In this document: positions 1-12,151 of the stretch, piece by piece
How positions within the stretch are numbered: the first letter of the stretch is position 1
How the letters are laid out: the number at the start of each line of letters is the position of its first letter
Assembly (NCBI GenBank): GCA_024741835.1
Contig: JAENRP010000250.1
Location: 9,904-66,060, forward strand
Length of the DNA: 56,157 bases
From: Diplocarpon mali
Lineage: Eukaryota; Ascomycota; Leotiomycetes; Helotiales; Drepanopezizaceae
Direction: 5' to 3'
The notes under the pieces: model-generated
What the model was told of the DNA's origin: nothing
The model's database searches: none
The model's input: the letters and a program-made list of their open reading frames with translations, nothing else
Position numbers and translations under genes: made by a program

Positions 1-3000
1 TAAATATATTATATAAAAATCATTTAAGTAATTTAAAAGAATATCATTTATATACTGCTAGTAAGTATTAGGTCTATTATAAAGGCCGAATGGAAGAACC
101 TTACATTTATAGGATCTATACCTTATTCGAAAGGTAGTATATTCTTCTAATTTAAGGTCTATTTGTATCCGATTGAAAGCGGCCTAAATATCCAGTTTTA
201 TAAAAATCTTAGCTTTAGATACTCGCCTTAAAAGCTTGTCTATCCTTGGAATCGGATAAGCGTCCTTTTAAATTAGTGCGTTTAGCTTCTAGTAGTCTAT
301 GCAAAATCGGAGGCTACCGTTAGCCTTCTTTACAAATAGTACTAGCGAAGCAAAGGGGCTAGTACTTATCTTAATAAAGCCTTTATTTAAATTTTCGAAT
401 AAGTACTCCTTTATAACCTTAAGCTCCTTAGTAGATTAATAGTAAAAGGGTAAATAGGCGTTAGGCAAGGGCCCTTCTAGCTATATCTTATAATTATAGT
501 ACTAATAAGGAGGGAGGGTATCTATATCCCTTTTTAAGAAGGCTTATCTTAGAGATTAGTACTAATTCGGGAGTCGATCGTTGATTAGCTTTTCAATATT
601 AGGATTCTTAAGCTTATATCTTTCCTTTAGAATCCTATCCACTTTATAAATATTAATTTAAAAGAACTCTGTCTCTTTACGCTTTATATTATAATAAAAG
701 GCATTAGTATTAATTTCGCAAATAGGAACTGCAGCTTTAGGGCATTTGCGAATAAGGTCAGATTAGGGTCGATTTGTATTAGACTATTTTCCTAGATCTA
801 GCTTAATCATAGGCAAGGGCGCTAGCTTAGTAATAGTAATAGGGATCTTGCGCTTAGCTAAAGCTACTAAATTGATATAGGACTGTTTTCTATTAATCTA
901 TTAAGCTTTATCTATAGCTATTTCTTATTCTTTACGATTGATATTAGCTTAATAATTGGATCGTATCTAAAGTCCTTTAGAAAGGGGAAGACGAATGACA
1001 ATTTCCTTTGCGAATTAGGGAAATAAGGGGTAATATAAAGGCCATACAAATCGGTTTTCCTTTAAATTAAGTTTAAGTTAGAATCGGCGTATCTATTTGA
1101 CTCTAATAATAGCGTCGCGCTAGCCTAGGTTAAGGATAACCTAAGGGCAATTGTAAATACGCCTTTTATCAATTGTTAAGTGAAAGCGTATATAGTGCGT
1201 AGCTTATGCGCAAATGGTATTTTAAAATCTATAGATAGGAATAAGGGCTGGAAGAGGAAGAATTTTAAAGCCAGTTGCTCTTAAAAGATATATAAAAAGG
1301 GAACGATTTAAAAAAAGGTAACTAAAGGCTTTAATATTTACTAAAGCTGATAATAATACTCTAAGTCCATTTATACTAATAGTATAAGAGGTTAAGAATT
1401 GCTTCCTTTCTATTAAAGAGTTAAGATCTAGCTTTAATAAGTCGCACTTTCGCAGGCCTAAGTAAGAGTCTTTTCCTAGGCCTCTTTATTTTCCTAATCT
1501 TCTTCCGTTTCGACCTTATTTTTAATTAAGTCTAGAGTCGGGTTAGCTTCCTTTATATCTTTTAAGGCATTAATCTTACTTATAAAAGGGCACTTAGTCT
1601 TATAGTGACTAGTTTTGCCATAGGTCTAATAGGTAGCTTACTTAAAGGGTAAAGTAGGAGAACTAGCCTTAGCTAGCGGGTCTTAGCGAAAAGGGGTAGT
1701 AGGCTTTAGGGCTAATGGCCTAGGAACTTAGGTAGTACTTCTAGCGCTTAGACCGTAAGCAGTCTTATTAAGAAGCGAACCGGATATCTTCTAATATAAT
1801 GCTAGGGTCGCTTTACTTCTAGTCGAAGGGTTAAGGAGTTGATTGCTTCGATGTTCGGCATTAAGGGCGTTTAATTAGTTAACTATAATAGTATAATCCT
1901 TTCCTTAAGAGGCCTTAGCTAAGGCGTAGGCAGCTTTAAGCTAAGGGGTAATCTTATTCTATATAAAGAAGAACTACTCAGATCTTAAGACCTCTCTCTA
2001 AATTGCAATAGATTAAAATCAGGCTTAAAACTAAAGGAAAGTTTCTTTAGAATAACCGGCTTCCCTTATATAGAGGTAGTAGAAAGTAGATTAAAATAGG
2101 TCTACCTCTTAGCTAATTAAAAAGTAACTGCTTAATAGTTCTACTATTTCCTAATAGTTTTAAAAAGGGTTAGTCTTCGAAAGGTACTAGGGTTTAAGGT
2201 ACGTTTAGGCTTATCCTATAGTAGATCCTTAAATAAGGGCTTAGCAAGCTCGCTTATTCAGATATAGGTTAGTATTAACTTATAATTAGTCTTAGACTAA
2301 AGCTAACTACTGCTTATATATTAAGGAGGTCCTATTATTAAAGGGGGTGATCTTTTTAATCAATTGAATTTTTAGCCGTTTTATATCTATATCGACTTCT
2401 AAAGGAGGCTAAGACTCGCTTTAGTAAAGGTAGGTGGATTCTCGCTTAATAGTCTAATATACGCGCTAAGCCATTTCTTAGCTTTGCTAAGCTAGGGTCT
2501 TTAGGCTAGAGATAGCCTAGGCAATCCTGCTAATCTCGCTTTGCAATTATCAATTAGATTAATCTTAGTATTATAAGGATTCCTTTAAACCTAAGACTAT
2601 TCCTTATAATACGTTCAGGTTCGAGAAGTCTCGTTTATCTCAGTTGGCTTAGCTATAGCGTTATAGTCTCTTGCCCTTAGCGGCAGAGGAAGGTCTAGCC
2701 CTAAGGGCTAGAGTAGGGGTACTCCCTATAGAAGCTGCTTCCTTAAACGAACCGGGTATATTCTATATCTACTGACTTCCGGCTAGTAGGGAATTCATTT
2801 TACCGATTTTGGTTTTAGTAGTAATTCGGTTAAAAAGGGGTTCTATAGAAAAAGGGTTCTAGTAGCGTAGTACTCTCCTAACTTCTGCCTTTAGCACTTT
2901 TATAAAAGGAGTAGTTAAGAAAATCCGGCTAATGAAAGCGTTCCTCGATTATACTAATTGATAAGCTATACTTAAGCTCCTAGTTTATCTAAGAGATCTT

Positions 3001-3400
3001 TAAGATCCTGACTCTATCAAAAGTCGAAACAACTGCAAATCGATTTTCAAAAGGGGTAGGATATTATTAAAAGCCATCCTTAGTAGAGAAGAACTTCTTT
3101 ATTTAATATAATAATATAGAACTGCCGAAGTGCGAGATCAAGTATAGGAGTAAGAAGTAGTATAAAAGGCGTATCCTATAGGTCTAATACAAAGGAAATG
3201 AAGAAGTTAAAGAACCCTCCTTAAGGGAAAGCCCTTCTTCCTTATATATATAGCAGCTAGAAGCTCTATTGCCCGTTTATATAATATTATATAAGAATAT
3301 CCTTTTGTACCTTTAGGGTCGATTTAAGAAAACCCTATATTAAATCGAGATTGCGAAACCTTAAAACGCCGTACTCCTAGGTAATTGCACTAAGTGGAGG
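1..3400 (-). mobile_element. Ty3/gypsy retrotransposon relic, RIP-decayed, cut by the left window edge
   Basis: Read on the minus strand, about 420 down to 1 gives a decayed Ty3/gypsy reverse transcriptase. Recognisable blocks are [40 protein letters not shown] and KVLPFGL, in that order. The segment before the catalytic YxDD is readable, and the window edge cuts just before the DD. Further along the minus strand, at about 1590-1640, lies a gag zinc knuckle of CX2CX4HX4C spacing in which the first two cysteines have become tyrosine (TGT to TAT). Gag upstream of pol fits the orientation. In-frame stops are many. The right boundary is approximate: I could not find LTRs, and the interval between about 1,700 and 3,400 is assigned only by continuity of base composition. 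Family identity is firm, extent is not. Confidence 0.75.
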
Positions 3401-3421
3401 TGCAGCCGTTACAATTTCCAG

Positions 3422-4576
3422 TTGCTATTTATAAGTGATACAAATAGCAACTCTAACAACTCTAATAATAACAAAGACGTTAAACCTACTACCTTGCTAT
3501 CGCTAATACCACTCTTAATAGACGATAAAATAAATGAACCTACCGCCTCGCCGACGCCGACCTTAACCTCCTTCCTATTTAGAAACAGCGCTACCCTTAG
3601 TAAGAAGGTCCCTTTTAATTAGCTTTATAATAAGTTAAAGAATAAGAATAATAAAGATGACCGACCTACGCCTATTAAAATAAAGAGGGATAGTATACTA
3701 ATAAAGAGGAAAGATAGTATAATAATTAAGGAGTTATAACTTAGCAAGTTAAGACTCTTAAGAAATAACCTTTAGAGATAGCTATAATAAAACATCTCTA
3801 ATTAAGGTAAGATATAGGTCAACTTAAGGCCTACTAGATTCAAAGCGTCCGAATAGCGCATTTAGAAGATAGTTGTAAAAGCTGCGTAAAGCGAGGAACG
3901 CCTGCCTGCTAATATTAATAAAGTGGTTGCGAAGATCGAGGCCAAAAGAGGAACCTTTATATAAGGTGGATATATAGTCTTTATTATACTATTTAAGGCA
4001 GTTGAGTTCAATCGCCTTTATAATAACCTCGATGATCAATCGCGCGAATTGAAAACCCTATAAGCTAAAGCAAAGGAGGACGCGTTAAAGCTTAAGATAT
4101 TATAAGATAAAAACAATAAGCTATAATAGTAAGTCGCCACTTATACTATTATATAAAAGAGGAAGGCCACCCCTACTACTACTATTAGCACCCTTGCTAA
4201 ACGATAGAAGTCAAACTAAATAGATTGGCCGAAATAGATATACGAAAACCAATAATAATAATGCGATCTTAAGGATCTATATAATAGAAAGCTTATTAAC
4301 GCGTTCGACAACTTAGACAAACTAGTCAAGACCGCTATTAAGACTATCTATATTAAAGGGGATCCGATAAACGAAAAGATAAAGAGCTTTATTAATAGAG
4401 TTGAAAATAGAATTATATACGACTTTATCTAAGAATAGGTTGAGATAAGGGCACCTTACTTCTTAAGAGGGGAAGGGTAATATTATAGCATAGTTATATT
4501 ATAGTCGTAATAGAACTATTAAAGTAAGTGCAATAGAGATAGTAGTGCAACTAGAGGCGAAATAGACTAATGCAAT
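3422..4576 (+). pseudogene. Unclassified gag-like reading frame, RIP-decayed, interrupted by the copia insertion
   Basis: One plus-strand phase stays readable from 3422 to 4576 although it is broken by many TAA/TAG codons. The N-terminal part is rich in Asn, Ser, Thr and Pro. The middle (about 4000-4150) is rich in Lys, Glu, Leu and Gln and looks coiled-coil-like. The C-terminal part (about 4280-4450) is helical and charged. This is the usual look of a fungal LTR-retroelement Gag N-terminal half, but I recognise no diagnostic motif. The copia element at 4577 is inserted in it, so sequence resuming at 12152 was originally contiguous. It could belong to a second gypsy element or another repeat class. 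Confidence 0.4.
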
Positions 4577-4774
4577 TGTCGTGCAGAATGGGCGGAGTCT
4601 CCACTTATTCTGGAGACCCTCCACGTGACTCCTGCTGAGTCATAGACTCTCCCTTTTCTTTCCGAAGTCTCCTTACCATATATACATTAGATAATAATAC
4701 AATCAATTATCTTCATCTATATCAGCGAGCCTCCTAAGCGACCCAATGAAGGCCCTCCAGCCGACCGCACCATA
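4577..4774 (+). repeat. 5' LTR of the copia element
   Basis: Direct repeat of 11949-12146, 198 bp, beginning TGTCGTGCAG and ending CACCATA. It is preceded by GCAAT, the same five bases that follow the 3' LTR. It keeps G or C at most of the sites where the 3' copy has A or T, including positions 2, 5, 7 and 8 of the LTR, so this copy appears less decayed at its outer edge. Confidence 0.92.
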
Positions 4775-4979
4775 GTTATAAGCCCCGTAAGCACTTTAAT
4801 ATGCTTTCTCTTCGCATGCAACCGGCTAGAGGGCCCTTCGAGCTCCTGACTGACTTTTCGAGTACTTATAACAACTCGAAGGACCTTCATTTTCAATCAA
4901 TAAATCTCCATTTTCCAATTGAACCTTATTTGCAAACCTCATTTATATACCCAACCTTTTTCACCAGACTCTATTCAAA

Positions 4980-7900
4980 ATGTCTGACTCTTCGAGCATC
5001 TCCGAGCCTCACCTTAATACCTCTGCCTCCTAGGTGAAGTGGTTTAGTAAATATATGTTCTTCGCCAAGCTCTATAATATTACCATTTTTGCCGATCTGA
5101 GACTCCTATTTAAGTCAATTATAGAGACTGAGCCTCAAGCTCCCTTTATATAGGAGCTTAAGGAACTAGAAACGGCTAACCTCTGCGTAGTACACGCGAG
5201 GTCGTGTAAAGAGTATACAGCGACTCTATCCGAACAGATTTACGCCCGCTTTCCCCTAGGAGATCCGTCAAAGGCTCCTCCTCCACAGGCTTCTTACAAG
5301 GACATTAAGGATAAATATAAAATCCTAATAAAGGAGTACCATATACGCAAGGAGACTTAGAAGACCTAACGCAAACACTACAAGCTACTCTTAGAATAGG
5401 TCTCTAAGACCGTCGACGGAACGCTCCTAGCTTCTGCGATAGCTTAAGCACAAATCCAAGCTAAGAAGCTCTCCTCCTTAATACCTAATGGAAACACTTC
5501 TATAAGTGGAACCACTGCTAACGACCCGTATACCAATTTGGTGAACTAGCAACTCTCACTCCAAGGCCTAGTATCTATTTTAAAGCGTGATATTGCGCCT
5601 TCTAACAAGGCTATTCAGTCTTAGACGAGGCTCTAGTACTGCGATATACTACGCTAAGGTAAGACTAAGAGAACTAACACTCAGCAGTAGATCCAGGAGT
5701 GGCAGGAGGCGTACCGCCTAGCAGAATAACACAATCTCCCTAAGATTAAAGGGAGACTAGGAGTTACTGACTTTTTAAACTCAGTCGCAGTGAAGATCAA
5801 TCCGAGTTAGGCGACTCGCCTAAAGGAGGAAATCATCACTAATAAGCAGATAGGAACCCTATGCAAGCATAACCTAATGCAGCTAAGCCGCGCCCTAGTA
5901 GGCATTAAATCCAATAGAGCGATCGATAATAAAGGGCTAGCAGTTTTTGCTACTCGAGAGTCTCTCCTAGATGCCGAAACCCCTTCGCAGGCTCTAGCGA
6001 GCAGCTCCCGAAATCGCTCCACAAGCTCTAAAAGGGAGATCAGGCCCAAGTGCCCTTGTAGAGGCTCTAAAAATCACTATTGGAAGCCCTAGGACTGTCG
6101 GAAACTGTTATATGCTATAGATAGGCGTAAGGAAAATATAAAGGTTCTCCCCTCGCGAGAGGAGGTCCTACGAATATAAAAGGCGTTAAACGCAAGAGAC
6201 CAGTTCAAAGGTCTTTAAGCATGGCTTAAGGAGAATAACATTGCAGTAATAGCGATTGACAAATTCAAGGGAAAGGCTTTAGCCTTTAAGGAGGATAGTT
6301 CAGGCAGCAAAAGGGAGAACTCACCAGTCTTTATAGTAATGGATCCCTTTGCCTTCAACGCTTTTGAAGAATCGTTTAATATCTACCACCTCTTTAAGCT
6401 AGAACGCTACCTGCTCTCCTTAAGTACGCTCCTTAACAATTGCGCGGCCACTCACATCGTTAATTCAAAGGATTTACTTATCGCAAGCACCTTCAAGCCT
6501 TCTGGCGACTCGCAGCAATATATTAAAGCAGGTACCTCAAGACTCCCAATCATTAGAAGAGGTAATAGATATATAGCAGACTCTCTTCTATAGCGTAACA
6601 GCTCTCCTATAGGGATAACGCTTCGCAACATTACTATTATAAAGGAGTTTACTACTAATATTATCTCAGAGAGGCTCCTTGCAGATAAGGGTTTTTAGTA
6701 CTCTAGGGTAGACCTCACTTTGCGCTCTAAGAGCATTAGAGATTCTGTAAAGCGAGCTTAGTTAAAGCGTTACTATAATCTCGTTTTCTTTAAATACAAG
6801 CCTATCAACTATTTAGATCTCCTAAATATGCTTTAATATAACTTCTCTACCTTAATAGCGTTCCCTATAGCTAAGACGACGCTTTATAATAGGTTCCAGT
6901 CTAGCTATACACCTACTAAGGTATAGGACAATAACGCGTATACTTAGCACCTTCGCGCTAGCCACCTAGGCGCAGAGGCTCTCCAAGCGCTAGTCAAGTG
7001 CGCCAGGGGAGTGAAGATCAGGGGAATACAAAGGCTAGAGTGCCCTGCATACGCAGTAGCGTCTGCTAGGCAAGTTATTTCTCGCGCTACCTCTAAGAAC
7101 CGATCTCTAAGGCCCTTCTTCAGAATCTCCTAGGATCTCTTTGACTTTCTAAACAACTTATATAATAGTTACTCATAGGTTCTTTTAATTAAGGATAAGT
7201 ATAGCGGTATACTCTAGACGTTCCTACTAAGATCAAAGGGCGGAGACGTAGTTATAGAGGTCCTCTAGGCCTTTAAAGCATAAGTGAAACGCCAATATAG
7301 GCTTTCCATTTGCAAAATCAGGTAAGATAATAACACTTTAGTAATCTCCTTAAGGGAAGACTCTCTTACGAAGTACCAGAGATGGGTAAAAGAGGAGGGA
7401 ATCGATTTAAAGCTTACTCCCGCCTATATATACCAACCCAATAGAGGCGCGGAGCGAGCAGGAAGGGAGTTGATTGAACGCTCCATTAAAATGAGGATCC
7501 ACGCTAGGCTTCCAGCAAGCCTTTAGCCGGAGGTTATAGAGGCTGCTATATACCTCTATAATATCTCCCCACTCGCTAGGAAGAAGATGATCTCACTAAG
7601 CGAGGCTCTCTACAGTTGGTTTAAGCAGTATTTTCGATTTTATAAGCCGCTGCTTATTAAGCAGATGATAGCAAGCTTAAAGCCTAACTAGAGTCGCGTT
7701 TATGCGTATAGCGCTTGCGTATACCCTTTAATTAGGGAGAGGGAAGCGGGGAGGGACCGCCGAACCTTTAAAATTGAACTACAAGGGCACCTAAGTTACT
7801 TAATTAGATATATCACCTCTAATATTTATAGAATCTAGGTTCCTGTGCTCTAGCGAGTAATAACAACTCGTAATATCGAATTCGATAAGTCTCTCTTCTA

Positions 7901-10502
7901 CAGTCCAGAAGCTGAGCGCGCAAACCCTATATCGCGCCAGGAACTTAAGACGACCCTCCAATTGATCGGAGAGGGAGAAGGAGCTTAGGACGCTAAGTTC
8001 GAAGGCATTTTCGAAGAATCGAAGCTTATCGCAGGGCCGAACGCAATCGCCGCAGAAGAAGCCACTATATAGAAAGAGCCTGTATTATAGACTAACGCTG
8101 CTCTACAGCCTCTAACTAATGATATAGAAGGCCTTAACTTAAATCCAAATTCTCTAAGAGACCCGCTTAGAAACTTAAGGGTAGAAGCAAGCGAACTGGA
8201 AGCCACTTCGCCAATCTCTAAAAAGGCAAATAGCGACTAGAGCTCAGGGGTGATGATTCCCTATAAAGGCCCTACCGAAGAAGGAACCGTGGACGACTCT
8301 AAGGGAGTCTCTAGAGACGAGTTCTATAAGGCGATCGGCAGATCTCTAGCCGCTATTCTGCGTAGGAATAGAGATGGCTTAAGGGCTCTAAGACAGAGTC
8401 TTCGGTTACAAAGGCAGGCCCTAGTAAACTCTGGTAGAAGGCTAAAGGCACTGCCGCCGAGATCCAGGAGAAGCTCCAACAGTCTTATAAGAAGCGACCT
8501 GGTAAGAGGAGTGGGCCCTAATAATACAACACCTCAAGTTGTAATACCAGCTCAAAGACTACAGGCTTAGGAGACAGAGCCACCCAGACTCTTAGAGGAA
8601 CCTCTAGCAATAATAAAAATAGAAGAGGAGACCTATAGAGAAAAGCGCAAGGAGGAACTCCCTCTTCCTAGGCAAAAGAGGACGAGACGCTCAAGCATTA
8701 AGCAATAGGAGACTTCAAAAGTGTACGCTACTGCTCTGGAGCATATGCTCTCCTAAAGCAATATTAATTTACCCCGCTCCTTATATGCGCAAGAGTTTGT
8801 ATCGACCTTCTAAGCGAACGAATAGACAAGGGAGGATAGGAAGGACCATTTGATAATTTATACAATTGTTAAAGCTGCAATTAATAGTCAGGCAAAGGAC
8901 GGAGCGCAGTCTCCCAACCGCCTATAGCACCAAGGCTCTCTGCCGAAGCCTTCGAAAGGATGGCAGGACTTAGAGAAGCACCCTTTTGGCAAACGATTTA
9001 AGGAAGGAGGGCGCTAAGAGATTAGGAATTTGGAATCTCAGAGTTGCTAGAGAATCGTGTAGAGGGATTACTCAAAGCCCTTGCTGATACTATTAAAATA
9101 GGTTTTTACCTATAAGGTCAATAGCTCTAGCGAGCTTCTAAAGTGCCGATTACGGCTAGTTGTACAAAGGGATCTCTAAGACGAAGCTTTAATTTTCTCA
9201 ACCTATGCAGCTACGCTTACAGCGAGGTCTTTCAGGGTACTAATAGCGCTTGCCGCATACTTCGATATAGAAGTAAAGCAGTTCGATATCGTTAACGCAT
9301 TTATCAACGCTCCTAAAGACCCAAGGAGTACTTTAGTCATATGCTTCCTACTAGATGGCTTTAAGCGCCCTAGTATAGTAGTAGAACTAGACTGCGCGCT
9401 CTACAGGCTGAAAGACTCTCTAGCGCTATGGTATAGGAACTTCGTAGGAACGCTCAAGGGCCTTCAACTTAAGCCACTAGGCAAGGAGCCTTATATTTTC
9501 ATAACAAAGGATCGCATAGTCTTCGTAGCGTTTTATATCGACGATATTCAAGTATTATATAAGGCCTTCAACCTAGATCGGGCGACTCGTCTGATTAAAG
9601 ACCTAAAGAGGGCGTATAAGCTTACTATTATAGGAGATATCTCTTAGTTCCTTAGAGTAAGGATTATTCGAGATAGGAAGGCAAAGAGGATCTCCTTAGT
9701 TTATAATACCTATATTGAGAAGATCGCTTAAAAGTTTAGAGCTAATATAGAGAGAGTGCCTAGTACTCTATTGCCAAAGAAGGAGTTTGTCAAGAACTCA
9801 GGGCAAGCTTCCCTAGAAAAGGTAAAGGAGTACTAAGAAAAAATAGGCTCTATTCTCTATACGGCGATTATAATACGCCCGGACGTTGCGTTCGCAGCCT
9901 CCCAACTGTCTTTCTTCCTGACTAATCCAAGCTCTAAGCACCTCTTAGCCGCGGACTGGACGCTTCGATACCTATACAGCATGCGCTTCTTAGGAATTGC
10001 CTATAGCTTTAAGGCCAGGGAACACCAACTGGTCGCGTCTTCAAATGCTTCTTTCGGAGATGACCGAGAGACCCGCAGATCCTCTTAGGGATATGTCTTC
10101 TTCCTATTTGGAGGACCGATTATTTAGAAAGCGAATCGCCAAGCGACTGTCACGCTCTCCTCTACTGAAGCAGAACTCTATGGCATGGTTTCTACTGCGA
10201 AGGAGATGATAGCTATAAAACGCCTCTTTAAGGAGATTCGCATAGACTCCCTCTTTAAATGGAACATATATTGCGATAACCAATAGACGATTCGGCTAAT
10301 TGTCATAGAGAACGAGAAGATTAAGACGAGCCTTCGACATATCGAAATCAGCAATATATAGATCCGCCAGGAGTACTAAAGAGGAAGCTTCCAGATAATC
10401 TACCTCCCTACTAGGGAGATGCACGCAGATAGGCTTACTAAGAACCTAGACCGCCAGAAGTTTAAGAGCTTCGTTCATTTATTAAACCTCCAGAGCTTCT
10501 AA
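4980..10502 (+). pseudogene. Copia gag-pol polyprotein, single phase with numerous TAA/TAG stops
   Basis: From the ATG at 4980 to the stop at 10500-10502 the same phase is readable for about 1,840 codons with no frameshift. Landmarks: Gag-like region 4980-6000; a CCHC-type knuckle beginning CPC at about 6050-6100; GAG-pre-integrase His/Cys region at about 6950-7060; integrase core at about 7140-7560 with the acidic residue in GAERAGRELIERS; reverse transcriptase at about 9100-9700 with the catalytic FYIDDI at about 9531; RNase H at about 10080-10480 with STEAELYGM. In the more than 30 in-frame stops I read, all are TAA or TAG and none is TGA, as expected from CAA/CAG (or TGG) mutated by CpA-directed RIP. 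A gag-pol of this kind would normally encode capsid, protease, integrase and RT/RNase H for cytoplasmic particle assembly. It cannot do so in this state. Confidence 0.9.
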
Positions 10503-10651
10503 ACAATCGTTCAGTAACTCGCACTCGCTAGCGAGTAGTCACTTATTACTAGGAGACTCGTACTTACAAGCTCCTACTCTCTTATAATCATATTCATTTG
10601 TTTTCTCTTATAAAGCGTACCGCAAAAGCTCTCCTTTTCTAAAAATACAAG

Positions 10652-11433
10652 ATGGGTAATGTTCCTAAGCCGCTATTGCAGGGCGCGACCCTTCCTCAGA
10701 TCCTCCCAGCTAGGGCTAGGAGCCGCGAAGCCACAGCCATAAGCTCTGCACGGATCTCCTCCTAAGAGAGGCCCGGAGGCACTCCCTCGGCCAGAGGCCT
10801 GCCGGCGAACACACCAGCGATGGCAGGGGCAAAGGCAGGGGGTGCGGCGGGGGCGGCAGCGAAGGCGGGAGCGGCGACAGCAGGGGCCGGGGAGACAAAG
10901 GGAGATATAAAAGGGTCGGCGGCGGCGGCGGCAGGGATAGGAGTAGCGGCGGCGGCGAGCGGGGGAAACAGGGCGGCAGAGGACGGGCCGGCGGCGAACG
11001 CAAACGGGATGCTAGGAGCGGGAGAGGCAGCAGCACCACCACTCATAGGAGTGGCGGGCCCTCCCGGCACCGGGGTCCGATCGCTCCCATCTTTTAAAAA
11101 TCAGCTTAGAACTCAATAAGACTCAATAAGACGTACTATAGAAGCTCTAAAGCGCACCCTTCACTGCATTTAGCAGTGGCGCCACCTCCTCCTTAAAGGC
11201 GCCGCGGGCGCAGGCCGACACGACAGCCTCCCAGGAGGCAAGGAGAGGTCCGCTGGCCTGCTAGCAGCCGTTGCTTAGCACCATACAACGAACGCAACGC
11301 GCACCGAAGGTGCCATTGAAGCACCGATAATCGAGATTGCTAGTGCTCCCGCGTGCGATGCAACGCACGCACGCGTCGTCGCGCTCTATCATAGGCTTAG
11401 GCACATAGCGCGCAGCAGGGGCAAGGCTCTTAG
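10652..11433 (+). pseudogene. GC-rich extra reading frame between copia pol and 3' LTR (Ala/Gly-rich)
   Basis: After pol ends, a TATA-like stretch (CTTATAAAG, about 10608) precedes an ATG at 10652. That phase stays readable through about 11433, interrupted by a few TAA/TAG. The first part is short and ordinary (begins MGNVPKPLLQ). A long low-complexity stretch rich in Ala and Gly follows (10820-11030), then a mixed-composition stretch with Cys, His and Arg (11120-11410). A shifted phase gives another Ala-rich open stretch at 11434-11661. GC content is visibly far above the rest of the element. No known domain is recognised. It may be an accessory retroelement ORF in the envelope-like position or a captured host fragment. 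Whether it was ever translated is unknown. Confidence 0.45.
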
Positions 11434-11948
11434 GTGGCAGCAGCAGCAGCAGGGGCGGCGGCGGCGGCGGGGACGGCGGCGGCGGCTCGTTACCCAGCAG
11501 GCGCTAGGAGGACCAAGATAGGGTTCCAGCTCCTGCAAGAGCGCCAGCGACCTAGCGCAAAGTCAGTACGACACAGGGTACAGGGACTCCAAGGGTCTTA
11601 CTTTACGGGAGCGGCCAGGGCTACGATAAGCAGGAGTTCCTTCTATATTCAAAATTATTAGTATAAAGACGATATTTTAAATGATAAAGGAGGGTTATTT
11701 TTAGAAGAAGGGAAGGAGAACCTCCGCGATGGAAATACTTTATAGGAAGCCTAATAGAGTACTAGCGTAGAATCGCGAAGATTCTTAAGCGCGCTTATTG
11801 CCTATGGCGACCCTTCTCGTTCTAAAAGGAACGACCTTTAAAGGGGCAATACGTAAGATAGAGCCTCTTTTCTTCACAACTGCCATTCTTTCTTTTGTTT
11901 TATCTATATAGCTGAGCAATTCTAGGAGCATCGCCCAACTAAGGGGTA

Positions 11949-12146
11949 TATCATATAGAATGGGCGGAGTCTCCACTTATTCTAGAGACCCTCTACGTGA
12001 CTCCTGCTGAGTCATAGACTCTCCCTTTTCTTTCCGAAGTCTCCTTACCATATATATACTAGATAATAATACAATCAATCATCTTTATCCATATCAGCGA
12101 GCCTCCTAAGCGACCCAATGAAGGCCCTCCAGCCGACCGCACCATA
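11949..12146 (+). repeat. 3' LTR of the copia element
   Basis: Direct repeat of 4577-4774, 198 bp, beginning TATCATATAG where the 5' copy has TGTCGTGCAG. It is preceded by the polypurine tract AAGGGGTA and followed by the target duplication GCAAT (12147-12151). All 11 differences between the copies are transitions, and nine lie in CpA or TpG dinucleotides. Confidence 0.92.
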
Positions 12147-12151
12147 GCAAT

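Larger units (their letters stand above)
4577..12146 (+). mobile_element. Ty1/copia LTR retrotransposon, complete structure, RIP-inactivated (7570 bp)
   Basis: Two 198-bp LTRs (4577-4774 and 11949-12146) are flanked by a perfect 5-bp target-site duplication, GCAAT at 4572-4576 and 12147-12151. Immediately after the 5' LTR, GTTATAAGCCC resembles a G-to-A decayed version of the copia-type primer site complementary to the anticodon region of initiator tRNA-Met (inference). A purine run, AAGGGGTA (11941-11948), sits directly before the 3' LTR as the polypurine tract. Internal order is gag, integrase, reverse transcriptase, RNase H in one phase, which is diagnostic of Ty1/copia. A GC-rich extra frame lies between pol and the 3' LTR. 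The LTRs differ by 11 transitions, with no transversions or indels, most of them in CpA/TpG context. The element is therefore young in structure but dead by RIP. Confidence 0.93.

Noticed and set aside
4980..10502. TAA/TAG read as sense codons (recoded glutamine) in the copia gag-pol, given no TGA and no frameshifts
   Set aside because: LTR differences show the same transition bias outside coding DNA, flanking relics share it, and intact host genes use normal stops. RIP explains everything without recoding. A family alignment showing CAA/CAG at these sites in other copies would settle it.
10716..11070. Overlapping minus-strand Pro- and Ala-rich open frames
   Set aside because: They are antisense shadows of the GC-rich low-complexity segment. 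GC-rich DNA lacks stops in several phases.
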